A DNA stretch of 64,000 nt from an uncultured Clostridia bacterium (lineage in GTDB: Bacteria > Bacillota > Clostridia > Christensenellales > UBA1242): assembly GCA_944380265.1 (NCBI GenBank), contig CALWGY010000002.1:67556-131555 (forward strand), read 5' to 3'. Below the pieces are notes generated by a model that worked only from the letters and a program-made list of their open reading frames with translations, did no database searches and had not been told where the DNA came from. Made by a program: the position numbers and the translations under genes. How positions within the stretch are numbered: the first letter of the stretch is position 1; each line of letters opens with the position of its first letter. Below, piece after piece: positions 1 through 6,736 of the stretch.

Positions 1-47
1 CAACATATGTTAACGGCGAAACCATTGTGGTTGATGGCGGATATTAA
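1..47 (+). CDS. 3' end of a short-chain dehydrogenase/enoyl reductase (partial)
   Basis: Only the last 14 codons lie in the window, read in frame from base 3. They give TYVNGETIVVDGGY and then TAA. The ending G-x-x-I-V-V-D-G-G is the usual C-terminal strand of FabG/FabI-type classical SDR enzymes, so this is probably the tail of a 3-oxoacyl-ACP reductase or a relative. Too little is present to name the substrate. The following 126 bases are nearly pure A/T with a repeated AAAATAAGTAATTAAAA-like unit, and no terminator hairpin stands out. Confidence 0.6.
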   Translation, partial: TYVNGETIVVDGGY

Positions 48-173
48 AATTTTGAGTAATTAAAAAAAGTAAAACATAAAAAAATAAATAATTAAAAAAT
101 AACAAAAATTAAAATAAGTAATTAAAATAAAATAAGTAATTAAAAACTAATACAAACAAAAAGAAGAAAAAAA

Positions 174-1256
174 ATGTATATTATTGATGCGGCAGAAAAA
201 TTTAATAACTTATATAAAAACCATAAAACCAAAGACATAATTGTTTTAGGCATTGAAAGCAGTTGCGATGAAACCAGCATTGCTGTTGTTAAAAATGGCA
301 GAGAGGTTTTAAGCAATGTTATTGCAAGTCAAATTGAAATTCACAAACGCTTTGGCGGAGTTGTGCCAGAAGTTGCAAGCCGAAACCATTTGATGGCAAT
401 AGACAATGTTTTAAATGAAGCGCTTTTAAAAGCAAACATAACTTTAAAGGATATTGATGCAATTGCGGTAACCTATGGTGCAGGGCTTATGGGAGCACTA
501 ATGGTTGGTGTTACATATGCAAAATCACTTGCGTTTGCACTTAACATTCCACTAATAAAAGTTAATCACATAAAAGGGCATATTAGTGCAAACTATATTG
601 CAACTCCACAACTAACACCACCATACATTGCATTAATTGTTAGTGGTGGACACACTGCAATTGTTAAGGTTGCCGACTATGTTAACAACATTTTAATTGG
701 CTCAACGGTTGATGATGCTGTGGGCGAAGCGTATGACAAAGTTGCAAAAGTTTTAGGGCTGGGGTATCCAGGTGGACCAATTATTGATAAAATGGCAAAA
801 ACTGGCAAACCTTCCATAAAATTTGTTAAGCACGATATGCTAAAAAACAGTTTTAATTTTAGTTATAGTGGTTTAAAAACTGCTGTTATAAACTATTTGC
901 ACAATTTAAGCCAGCATGGCGAAAAGCCAAATGTTGCCGATGTTTGCGCATCGTTTCAGGCAGAAGCCGTTGGTGCTTTGGTTGAAAAAAGCATTAGAGC
1001 TTGCAAAAAATTTAAGTCAAAAACTTTGGTGGTTGCTGGTGGTGTTGCAGCCAACAGTTATTTAAGGGAACAACTAAAAAATTCAGGAGAACAAAACAAC
1101 ATTGAAGTGTTGTTTCCACCAATGGTGTTGTGCACCGATAATGCTGCAATGATTGCAGCAGAAGGATATTTTAACATAATTTCCAATTCTGGACTTGCCG
1201 ACACCGACTTAACAGCAACACCAACACTAAACTTAAAATATGTTGCAAAAAAATAA
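174..1256 (+). CDS. tsaD: tRNA N6-adenosine threonylcarbamoyltransferase TsaD
   Basis: Catalyses transfer of the threonylcarbamoyl group from TC-AMP to A37 of ANN-decoding tRNAs, working with TsaB and TsaE in the cytoplasm. The 360-residue product has the family landmarks in order: GIESSCDETS near residue 26, GGVVPEVASRNH, the metal-binding NHIKGH (two histidines four apart), VSGGHT, GEAYDKVAKVLGLGYPGGP, SYSGLKTA, AGGVAANSYLR and CTDNAAMIAAEGY. About 22 residues precede the usual start of the fold. The ATG at 174 is preceded by an A/G-rich stretch, the only plausible ribosome site, so the extension is probably real. The SDR gene follows within 20 bases and is probably co-transcribed. Confidence 0.97.
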   Translation: MYIIDAAEKFNNLYKNHKTKDIIVLGIESSCDETSIAVVKNGREVLSNVIASQIEIHKRFGGVVPEVASRNHLMAIDNVLNEALLKANITLKDIDAIAVTYGAGLMGALMVGVTYAKSLAFALNIPLIKVNHIKGHISANYIATPQLTPPYIALIVSGGHTAIVKVADYVNNILIGSTVDDAVGEAYDKVAKVLGLGYPGGPIIDKMAKTGKPSIKFVKHDMLKNSFNFSYSGLKTAVINYLHNLSQHGEKPNVADVCASFQAEAVGALVEKSIRACKKFKSKTLVVAGGVAANSYLREQLKNSGEQNNIEVLFPPMVLCTDNAAMIAAEGYFNIISNSGLADTDLTATPTLNLKYVAKK

Positions 1257-1272
1257 AAACAAAGGAAAAATT

Positions 1273-2070
1273 ATGAAAAAAACAAACAGAGTGGTTGTAA
1301 TAACTGGCGATTCAAGCGGGTTTGGCTTGGAAATGGCTAAGTTGTTCATTGCAAATGGCGATAAGGTTTACGGAATTTCCAGAAGAGAATTTTCCTTGGA
1401 TGGACTAACGCACTATGCGTGCGACATTAGCGAACCAGAAAATTGTGCAAAGGTTGTGTGCGACATTGCAAGCCGTGAAGAAAACATTGACATTTTAATT
1501 AACAATGCAGGCTTTGGAATTTCAGGATCAGTGGAAGACACAAGCATTGAAAGTGCTAAAAAAATTTTTGATGTTAATTTTTTTGGTGCGTTTTATTTAA
1601 CAAAATATGCACTTCCATTTTTGCGAATTAAGGGCGGAAAAATAATTAACACAAGTTCAATTGCAAGCGTTGTTCCGCTTCCATTTCAAGCATTTTATTC
1701 TGCAACAAAAAGTGCTCTTGACACGCTGTTTAATGCTCTTAGGGAAGAAGTGCATGACTATAATGTAACAGTAACATCAATAATGCCAGGAGATGCAAAA
1801 ACAGATTTCACAAAAAACCGCGTTAAAAACCAAAGCAATCAAGCATATAAGGAAGTTTGTGAAAAAAGCGTTAAAACAATGGAAAAAGATGAAGCCCATG
1901 GCATAACACCACAAACTGTTGCCCGCGTGGCATTTAAAATTGCTAACAAAAAACGCCCGCCATACACAAAACTTGTTGGCAAAAAAGATAGTTTTTTGTG
2001 CTTTTTGTTCAAAATTTTACCAAAACGTTTTAGAAGTTTTTTGGTTAGAAAAATTTATGCAAGCAAATAA
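1273..2070 (+). CDS. SDR family NAD(P)-dependent oxidoreductase
   Basis: Classical short-chain dehydrogenase of 265 residues. It shows a nucleotide-binding TGDSSGFG loop near the N terminus, NNAGFG near residue 80, and the catalytic pair around YSATK with a preceding SS. The C-terminal part (lysine-rich, VARVAFKIANKKRPP) resembles DltE/YdfG-type SDRs of unknown substrate. The ATG at 1273 is chosen because AAAGGAAAAA lies just upstream; an in-frame upstream ATG at 1240 overlaps the end of tsaD and has no ribosome site. The short gap after tsaD suggests an operon. The substrate cannot be predicted. Confidence 0.9.
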   Translation: MKKTNRVVVITGDSSGFGLEMAKLFIANGDKVYGISRREFSLDGLTHYACDISEPENCAKVVCDIASREENIDILINNAGFGISGSVEDTSIESAKKIFDVNFFGAFYLTKYALPFLRIKGGKIINTSSIASVVPLPFQAFYSATKSALDTLFNALREEVHDYNVTVTSIMPGDAKTDFTKNRVKNQSNQAYKEVCEKSVKTMEKDEAHGITPQTVARVAFKIANKKRPPYTKLVGKKDSFLCFLFKILPKRFRSFLVRKIYASK

Positions 2071-2179
2071 CATTAAAAATTATAAAATAACATGCAAACA
2101 AATTGAAAGAACAATTAATTAATATAAAATAACAAGTAAGTAATAAACAAAAAATGAGTAAAAACACATGGTGTTTGTT

Positions 2180-2214
2180 AGAACTAAATTAATGCTTAAT
2201 TTAGTTCTTTTTTT
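2180..2214 (+). terminator. Rho-independent terminator after the tsaD-SDR unit
   Basis: A perfect 13-bp stem (AGAACTAAATTAA against TTAATTTAGTTCT) with a 3-base loop is followed by a T run. It closes the tsaD-SDR transcript. Confidence 0.85.
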
Positions 2215-2279
2215 GTTTGAATATTGACAACACCACAATTGTGGTTTAAAATGTTTTAGAAAATTTTTAGGAGAAAAGC

Positions 2280-3551
2280 ATGGATAAGGCATTAATGTTA
2301 ATTTATGAAAAAATTAATAATTATCTTAAAAATGGTGGATCACTAAGCGACCCAAATTTGCCATTTGATAAAGACATTAAAACATATGTTTTTAACAAAA
2401 ACAGGCAAAAAAGAAAACTTATGCAAACCGACCCATCAAATCCAATATGCTTTCAAACTTTTAGCAAAGATGAAGTGTTAAAAAGTTTGGGTTTTGAACC
2501 AGTAACAAAACACAAACCATTAACTTTTGAACGTGTTGTAAGTGAAATTTTTGAGTTTGTTAATGCTGGCGGAAAACTTAATTATGTTAATGCAAAACAA
2601 TATCCATTTTGGACTACATTTAGAAAGTTTCAGGAAAAAGAAGCAAAAAAAGGAATTAAAGTTTCGTTTGACCAAGTGCTAAGTTATTGTGGTTTTTATG
2701 AAAGCGAATTTGTTGGAGTTGAACAACTTCTTTCAAAATATGCCGACGAAAACAATTGCATAGATTCAATAAGGTTAACACGCGATTACAACACAATTAG
2801 AAGCAAGGCAACCACATTTGGTTGTTCTCCGGGGGAATATGTAACATTATTTTCAAAATATCACTTTTCAAAAGTGGTTGCCCCTGTTGAAAATTACATT
2901 GAAATTTTGAAAAAAGATATTCAGGAAGAATTGCATGGCGGAACAGATGCAACAGGTTTAAGATTAAAAAACTTTCCACTTTATTTGCGTATTAAACATT
3001 TAAGGGAATATTTCCCAGAAGGCAGTTTAGATTCCATTGAAGAAACTTTTAATGTTTTAGGTTTTAGTTATAATGGTTCTTTAAAACCAAAAACAAAAAT
3101 TAACGAAAATTATGTGATTGAAAAACTTGAAGCACTTTTTCCAAACAAAGTAATATCACACATAGACCATCATTCAACTTTGGGTAAAAACATTTTAAAA
3201 TTAAGTATTCAAAACAACATGTTTTTATATGACTACTTAAAAAGCAAAGGGTTTGAATATGAGGCAGCAAGAAATAGCAACAGATTAAATCAAACAAACG
3301 CCACAGACAAAATGGAAATTTTGCACAAAATTGTGGAACAAACAGCAATAAAATATAATCAAGAAAAAATGAATCTTAAATTTGAAGTTCCTGTTAGAAC
3401 TTTAAAAAGTGGCAAAAAAATTGTAAAACCCGATTGCAAAGTTTTAAGTGAAGGGCAAATAATTTATATGCCACACACCCTTGAAATGGATAATTCCAAA
3501 AAGGAAGTTGCAAGATTAAGTTTGAATGAGTTTAGAGAAAAACATATGTAA
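2280..3551 (+). CDS. Unknown protein with degenerate helical repeats
   Basis: No family recognised for this 423-residue protein. It has no signal peptide or membrane segment and looks soluble, basic and mainly helical. About four loosely repeated units of 70-100 residues can be traced. Each opens with a helix of the type I-x-x-x-I-x-x-x-x-x-x-G-G-x-L and closes with an L-G-F or K-G-F plus aromatic motif: VLKSLGFEPV, VLSYCGFYES, TFNVLGFSYN, YLKSKGFEYE. This pattern resembles serial helix-turn-helix-like modules, so nucleic-acid binding is possible but unproven. The ATG is preceded by AGGAGAAAAGC. The gene stands alone between two terminators. Confidence 0.75.
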   Translation: MDKALMLIYEKINNYLKNGGSLSDPNLPFDKDIKTYVFNKNRQKRKLMQTDPSNPICFQTFSKDEVLKSLGFEPVTKHKPLTFERVVSEIFEFVNAGGKLNYVNAKQYPFWTTFRKFQEKEAKKGIKVSFDQVLSYCGFYESEFVGVEQLLSKYADENNCIDSIRLTRDYNTIRSKATTFGCSPGEYVTLFSKYHFSKVVAPVENYIEILKKDIQEELHGGTDATGLRLKNFPLYLRIKHLREYFPEGSLDSIEETFNVLGFSYNGSLKPKTKINENYVIEKLEALFPNKVISHIDHHSTLGKNILKLSIQNNMFLYDYLKSKGFEYEAARNSNRLNQTNATDKMEILHKIVEQTAIKYNQEKMNLKFEVPVRTLKSGKKIVKPDCKVLSEGQIIYMPHTLEMDNSKKEVARLSLNEFREKHM

Positions 3552-3595
3552 TTAACAATGCAACTAATTTTGAAACATTAAACAAATAATCACAC

Positions 3596-3622
3596 AAAAA
3601 GCATTATTTTTAATGCTTTTTT
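3596..3622 (+). terminator. Terminator of the unknown helical-repeat gene
   Basis: AAAAAGCATTA pairs with TAATGCTTTTT across a four-base T loop and is followed by T-rich sequence. The flanking CACACAAAAA/TTTTTGTGTG extends the stem. Confidence 0.8.
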
Positions 3623-3682
3623 GTTTTTGTGTGATATAATTAAAAAAGTTAATAAAAAGTAACAAAAAAAGGATAAACCCTA

Positions 3683-4240
3683 ATGAAATTTGTTAAATTA
3701 ATTAAAAAAATTGAAAACAAGTACTTAAATTTTTATGTTGCACAATATGAAGACAAAAAGCCACTAGAATACTATTTTGTTTCCAGAAGAACAGGGGACA
3801 ATGTTCAAAAATCCGATTTTTGTGATGCAGTTAAGGTGCTTCCTTACATAAAAGAAACCGATGAAATTGTTTTTATTAAAAATTTTAGATATGCAGTTAA
3901 CAATTTTGTTTATGAAGTTCCAGCAGGTTTGGTTGACGAAAACGAAACACCACAGCATGCTGCACAGCGTGAAGTTATGGAAGAAATTGGTGCGGAAATA
4001 ATAACCCTTAAAAAAGTTTTAAAAGCAGGTTTTACAAGTGTTGGGCTAACGGACGAAACAAACGAACTTTACTTTGCAGAAGTTAAACTAACAGGGTTTC
4101 AACACCTTGATGAGCATGAAAACATTAGCATTATAAAAGTTAAAACCAAAGATGTTGAAAACTTTTTGCAAACTCACACATGTGACCTTGTTAGTGCATT
4201 AATGGCAAAATATTTTGTTGCATTAAATCAAAAAAAATAA
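3683..4240 (+). CDS. NUDIX hydrolase, ADP-ribose pyrophosphatase-like
   Basis: A 185-residue NUDIX protein. The box reads from G-L-V-D-E-N-E (near residue 80) to R-E-V-M-E-E-I-G-A-E, matching GX5EX7REUXEEXGU with all metal-binding glutamates. The upstream VYEVPAG matches the ADP-ribose pyrophosphatase (NudF) subgroup, which splits ADP-ribose into AMP and ribose 5-phosphate; this subgroup assignment is inference. It starts at the ATG after AAAAAAAGGATAAACCCTA. It is convergent with the next gene, and their shared terminator overlaps its last codons. Confidence 0.92.
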   Translation: MKFVKLIKKIENKYLNFYVAQYEDKKPLEYYFVSRRTGDNVQKSDFCDAVKVLPYIKETDEIVFIKNFRYAVNNFVYEVPAGLVDENETPQHAAQREVMEEIGAEIITLKKVLKAGFTSVGLTDETNELYFAEVKLTGFQHLDEHENISIIKVKTKDVENFLQTHTCDLVSALMAKYFVALNQKK

Positions 4241-4262
4241 AGGAGAGTTCCTTTATTTTTTT
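4231..4262. terminator. Bidirectional terminator overlapping both stop ends
   Basis: A long symmetrical stem (A-run, TAAAGGA / TCCTTTA, T-run) with loop GAGT lies across the NUDIX stop codon and the last codons of the convergent YgjV-like gene. It works in both directions because A and T runs flank it. Confidence 0.85.
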
Positions 4263-4945
4263 TGTTTATCTTTTTTCATTGTTTTACTTGTTGTTTCTGT
4301 AATATTATTTTCATTAACATCATTATTTATATTTTCATCATTCTTAATTTCATTATTATTTTCGGTGCTGTTTTCGGTTTCATTTTCTTGCTTGGTCTCA
4401 CTAGTTAAACCAACTTTTTCTTTCTTTTTGTTTGCTTTGTAATTTAAAATAATTCCAACAATTGCACTAATCATTAAAACAATTTCAAGTCCTGCACCAA
4501 AATATGAAGCAATTAAAAACATATAAATAACGTTAAGTGTGTTTCTAATTAATGCCCCTGTTTTGCAAATAATCAAGTTAGTAAAAATCATTGTTGTAAG
4601 ATAAACTAGCATTGAAAACATTGGTAAAAGCGAAATTGCACTTTCCCATGTGAAAATGCTTACAATAATTGTTGCAATAATAGCCAAAATTGTTGTTAAT
4701 AAATTAAACTTTGTTTTATCAAATTTTTCCAACAAGAACATTACAACCAAATAAACAACATCAATCAAAATTGTTGCTGCACCAGTAAGTCCACCGTCTA
4801 ATAAAAAATAATGTGATGCAAACAACACATCAGAAATAAATAAAAATGTAACCAAAGAAATTTTTTTCTTTGTTAACATTGAAATAACGTAAAGTAAATC
4901 AGCAAGGCAAACTAACACTTGCGAAATTATGTATGCTGCTCCCAT
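4253..4945 (-). CDS. YgjV-like multi-pass membrane protein
   Basis: A 230-residue membrane protein with about six hydrophobic segments between residues 3 and 170. ISDVLFASHYFLLDGGLTGA is the kind of motif seen in the YgjV/Imp-YgjV family, whose function is not established. The last 55 residues form a soluble tail rich in Asn and Glu (ENETENSTENNNEIKNDEN and following) that ends in lysines and is probably disordered in the cytoplasm. The start is the ATG at 4945; ribosome-site evidence is weak. It is transcribed towards the NUDIX gene. Confidence 0.7.
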   Translation of the reverse strand: MGAAYIISQVLVCLADLLYVISMLTKKKISLVTFLFISDVLFASHYFLLDGGLTGAATILIDVVYLVVMFLLEKFDKTKFNLLTTILAIIATIIVSIFTWESAISLLPMFSMLVYLTTMIFTNLIICKTGALIRNTLNVIYMFLIASYFGAGLEIVLMISAIVGIILNYKANKKKEKVGLTSETKQENETENSTENNNEIKNDENINNDVNENNITETTSKTMKKDKQKK

Positions 4946-5010
4946 AAAAGACCCCTATAAATTTTTTTTATTTTAACACTATTTAATTAAATTAGTAAAC
5001 TTTTTAAAAC

Positions 5011-5042
5011 AAAAAAAAGGAAACGATTCGTTTCCTTTTTTA
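5011..5042. terminator. Terminator downstream of rubrerythrin
   Basis: AAAAAGGAAACG-ATT-CGTTTCCTTTTT is a perfect stem flanked by A and T runs. It ends the rubrerythrin transcript on the minus strand. Confidence 0.85.
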
Positions 5043-5075
5043 ATTTTTAATCTAATTTAAAATTTTAAGTTAATT

Positions 5076-5618
5076 TTACTTAAAGTTTTCGCTTCTAACT
5101 TCAAAGAAACTTTGTGGGTGGTCACAAACTGGGCAAACCTCAGGAGCTTTTGTTCCTTTGTAAATGTGTCCGCAGTTTCTGCATTGCCAGTAAACTTCGC
5201 CATCTTTAACAAAAACTTTTTTGTCTTGAACGTTTTTAGCAAGTGCCCTGTAACGTTCTTCATGAGTTTTTTCAATTGCAGCAACAGCACGGAATTTGTA
5301 TGCAATTTGTGTAAATCCTTCTGCTTCTGCTTCTTCTGCCATACGTTTGTACATTTCTGTCCATTCGCCGTTTTCACCAGCAGCTGCATCTAACAAGTTT
5401 TCATATGTTCCAGGAATTTCTCCGCCATGAAGCAATTTAAACCACATTTTAGCATGTTCTTTTTCATTATCTGCGGTTTCAGTGAAAATTGCAGCAATTT
5501 GTTCATAACCATCTTTTTTTGCTTTGCTTGCATAATATGTATATTTGTTTCTTGCTTGGCTTTCACCAGCAAATGCTTCCATTAAATTTTTCTCGGTTTT
5601 TGTTCCTTTTAATTTCAT
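5076..5618 (-). CDS. rbr: Rubrerythrin
   Basis: A non-haem di-iron peroxidase that reduces hydrogen peroxide in the cytoplasm of anaerobes. The 180-residue product has a ferritin-like four-helix domain with the iron ligands in [31 protein letters not shown] and [11 protein letters not shown]-terminal rubredoxin-like centre follows ([10 protein letters not shown] and [11 protein letters not shown], CxxC pairs). The start at 5618 is chosen because GGAGG lies 8 bases upstream; an in-frame ATG at 5633 would contain that ribosome site. About 105 bases upstream is an inverted repeat sharing a half-site with the peroxiredoxin promoter, so control by the PerR-like protein encoded at 26.6 kb is likely. 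Confidence 0.97.
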   Translation of the reverse strand: MKLKGTKTEKNLMEAFAGESQARNKYTYYASKAKKDGYEQIAAIFTETADNEKEHAKMWFKLLHGGEIPGTYENLLDAAAGENGEWTEMYKRMAEEAEAEGFTQIAYKFRAVAAIEKTHEERYRALAKNVQDKKVFVKDGEVYWQCRNCGHIYKGTKAPEVCPVCDHPQSFFEVRSENFK

Positions 5619-5705
5619 TATTATTTCCTCCATTTTTTAATACTATTATTATAATATAATTTTAAACTTAACCATAATATTTTTAATACTTTTTAAAAAT
5701 AATTG

Positions 5706-5722
5706 TTGTGCATTTTGCACAA
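5706..5722. repeat. Short perfect inverted repeat next to the rbr operator
   Basis: TTGTGCA-TTT-TGCACAA is a perfect 7-bp inverted repeat abutting the putative PerR operator on the rubrerythrin side. It may be a second regulator site or a small leader hairpin. Confidence 0.45.
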
Positions 5723-5746
5723 AAAGTGGAAATCATTTCCATTAAT
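5722..5746. promoter_or_regulatory. Putative PerR/Fur-family operator upstream of rubrerythrin
   Basis: Two 12-base half-sites flank a central C. The right half, ATTTCCATTAAT, is identical to the right half of the site at the peroxiredoxin promoter. The left half matches the inverse at 9 of 12 positions. Length and symmetry resemble Fur/PerR boxes, although the sequence differs from the B. subtilis consensus. Confidence 0.6.
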
Positions 5747-5860
5747 AACAAAAATATTCTTTTTTTTAATTGAAAAACAATATTAATTATTAATCAAAAT
5801 TGCAACAATTTAATTTTATATTTGTTTTATGTATGGTAAAATAATGCTAGGAGATAATGT

Positions 5861-6619
5861 ATGAAACAACTAATATGTTCTCAGTGTGGTGCAAGCTTAA
5901 ATCCAAAAACACTAACTTGTGAATATTGTGGTTCTGTGTTTTTTGATAGTAATCAAAAAATAAACACCACTCAAACCGAAAGTTCAAAGCAAGAAGCGCA
6001 AGAAGTAAAGCAACAACTAACTGTTCGTGAGTTAACAAATGAAGAGCTTGCAAAATTACTTAAAAATATTTCTTCAATAGAAAAAAGTGGATTTGCAATT
6101 TTTTTCATTTTTATGGCAGTTTGGCTTGGCATTGCAATAACAATTTTTATTTCCACATTAAAAATTAATAATATGGGAGAGTTTAAATTTCCGTTTGTGT
6201 CGATAGTACCTTTTTTGTTTGCTGTTTTTGGTGTTTTTATGGTAATTTCAAACATAAAAAAACTAATAGATGCAGGTGTTTCAAAAGAAATTGATTTAAT
6301 AAAAAATGGTAAATTTCAAGAAGCGCACGATAGTTTGAAAGAAAGAGAACGCAAAAAACATAACAGAAACTATGTTGCAGGCTTAATTTTGTTAGACTAT
6401 TTTAGATTAAACAAATTTGAAGAAGCAAAAATACACATTTTAAGTTTGTCACAACCAGAGCTTATTGGTCTTATTAGGCAAAGCAATGTTATTTTGGAAA
6501 TTGCAAGGCATTTGGGTGTTAGAACACCAGATTGGCAAATAACATATTATTCTAGTGGTAGAAGCAGAAATAGTAGTTATAATTATAGGCGTAATCATTA
6601 CAGAAGAAGACGTTATTAA
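5861..6619 (+). CDS. Zinc-ribbon membrane protein of unknown function
   Basis: The 252-residue product begins with a zinc ribbon (CSQCGASLNPKTLTCEYCG: two CxxC knuckles). A charged linker follows, then two membrane segments (roughly residues 78-102 and 110-130), a soluble helical part of about 100 residues, and a C terminus dense in Arg, Ser and Tyr. N-terminal zinc ribbons on membrane proteins of this layout are common in Firmicutes without known function. GGAG seven bases before the ATG fixes the start. It stands alone, divergent from rubrerythrin. Confidence 0.75.
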   Translation: MKQLICSQCGASLNPKTLTCEYCGSVFFDSNQKINTTQTESSKQEAQEVKQQLTVRELTNEELAKLLKNISSIEKSGFAIFFIFMAVWLGIAITIFISTLKINNMGEFKFPFVSIVPFLFAVFGVFMVISNIKKLIDAGVSKEIDLIKNGKFQEAHDSLKERERKKHNRNYVAGLILLDYFRLNKFEEAKIHILSLSQPELIGLIRQSNVILEIARHLGVRTPDWQITYYSSGRSRNSSYNYRRNHYRRRRY

Positions 6620-6648
6620 AAAAACGTGGTTTAACCACGTTTTTTTTG
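6618..6648. terminator. Bidirectional terminator between the zinc-ribbon gene and leuS
   Basis: AACGTGGTT and AACCACGTT form a 9-bp stem flanked by A7 and T8, serving both convergent genes. Confidence 0.88.
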
Positions 6649-6736
6649 TTGAAATTTTGTTTAATTAATTTTTTATTAACATTTTTTTCTTACTAGCAAA
6701 AATTTGTGAGTATATTTTAATTTTGAAAATAAAGTT

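Noticed and set aside
1919-2122. 67-codon frame overlapping the end of the SDR gene
   Set aside because: Out-of-frame shadow of the SDR coding sequence, without a ribosome site.
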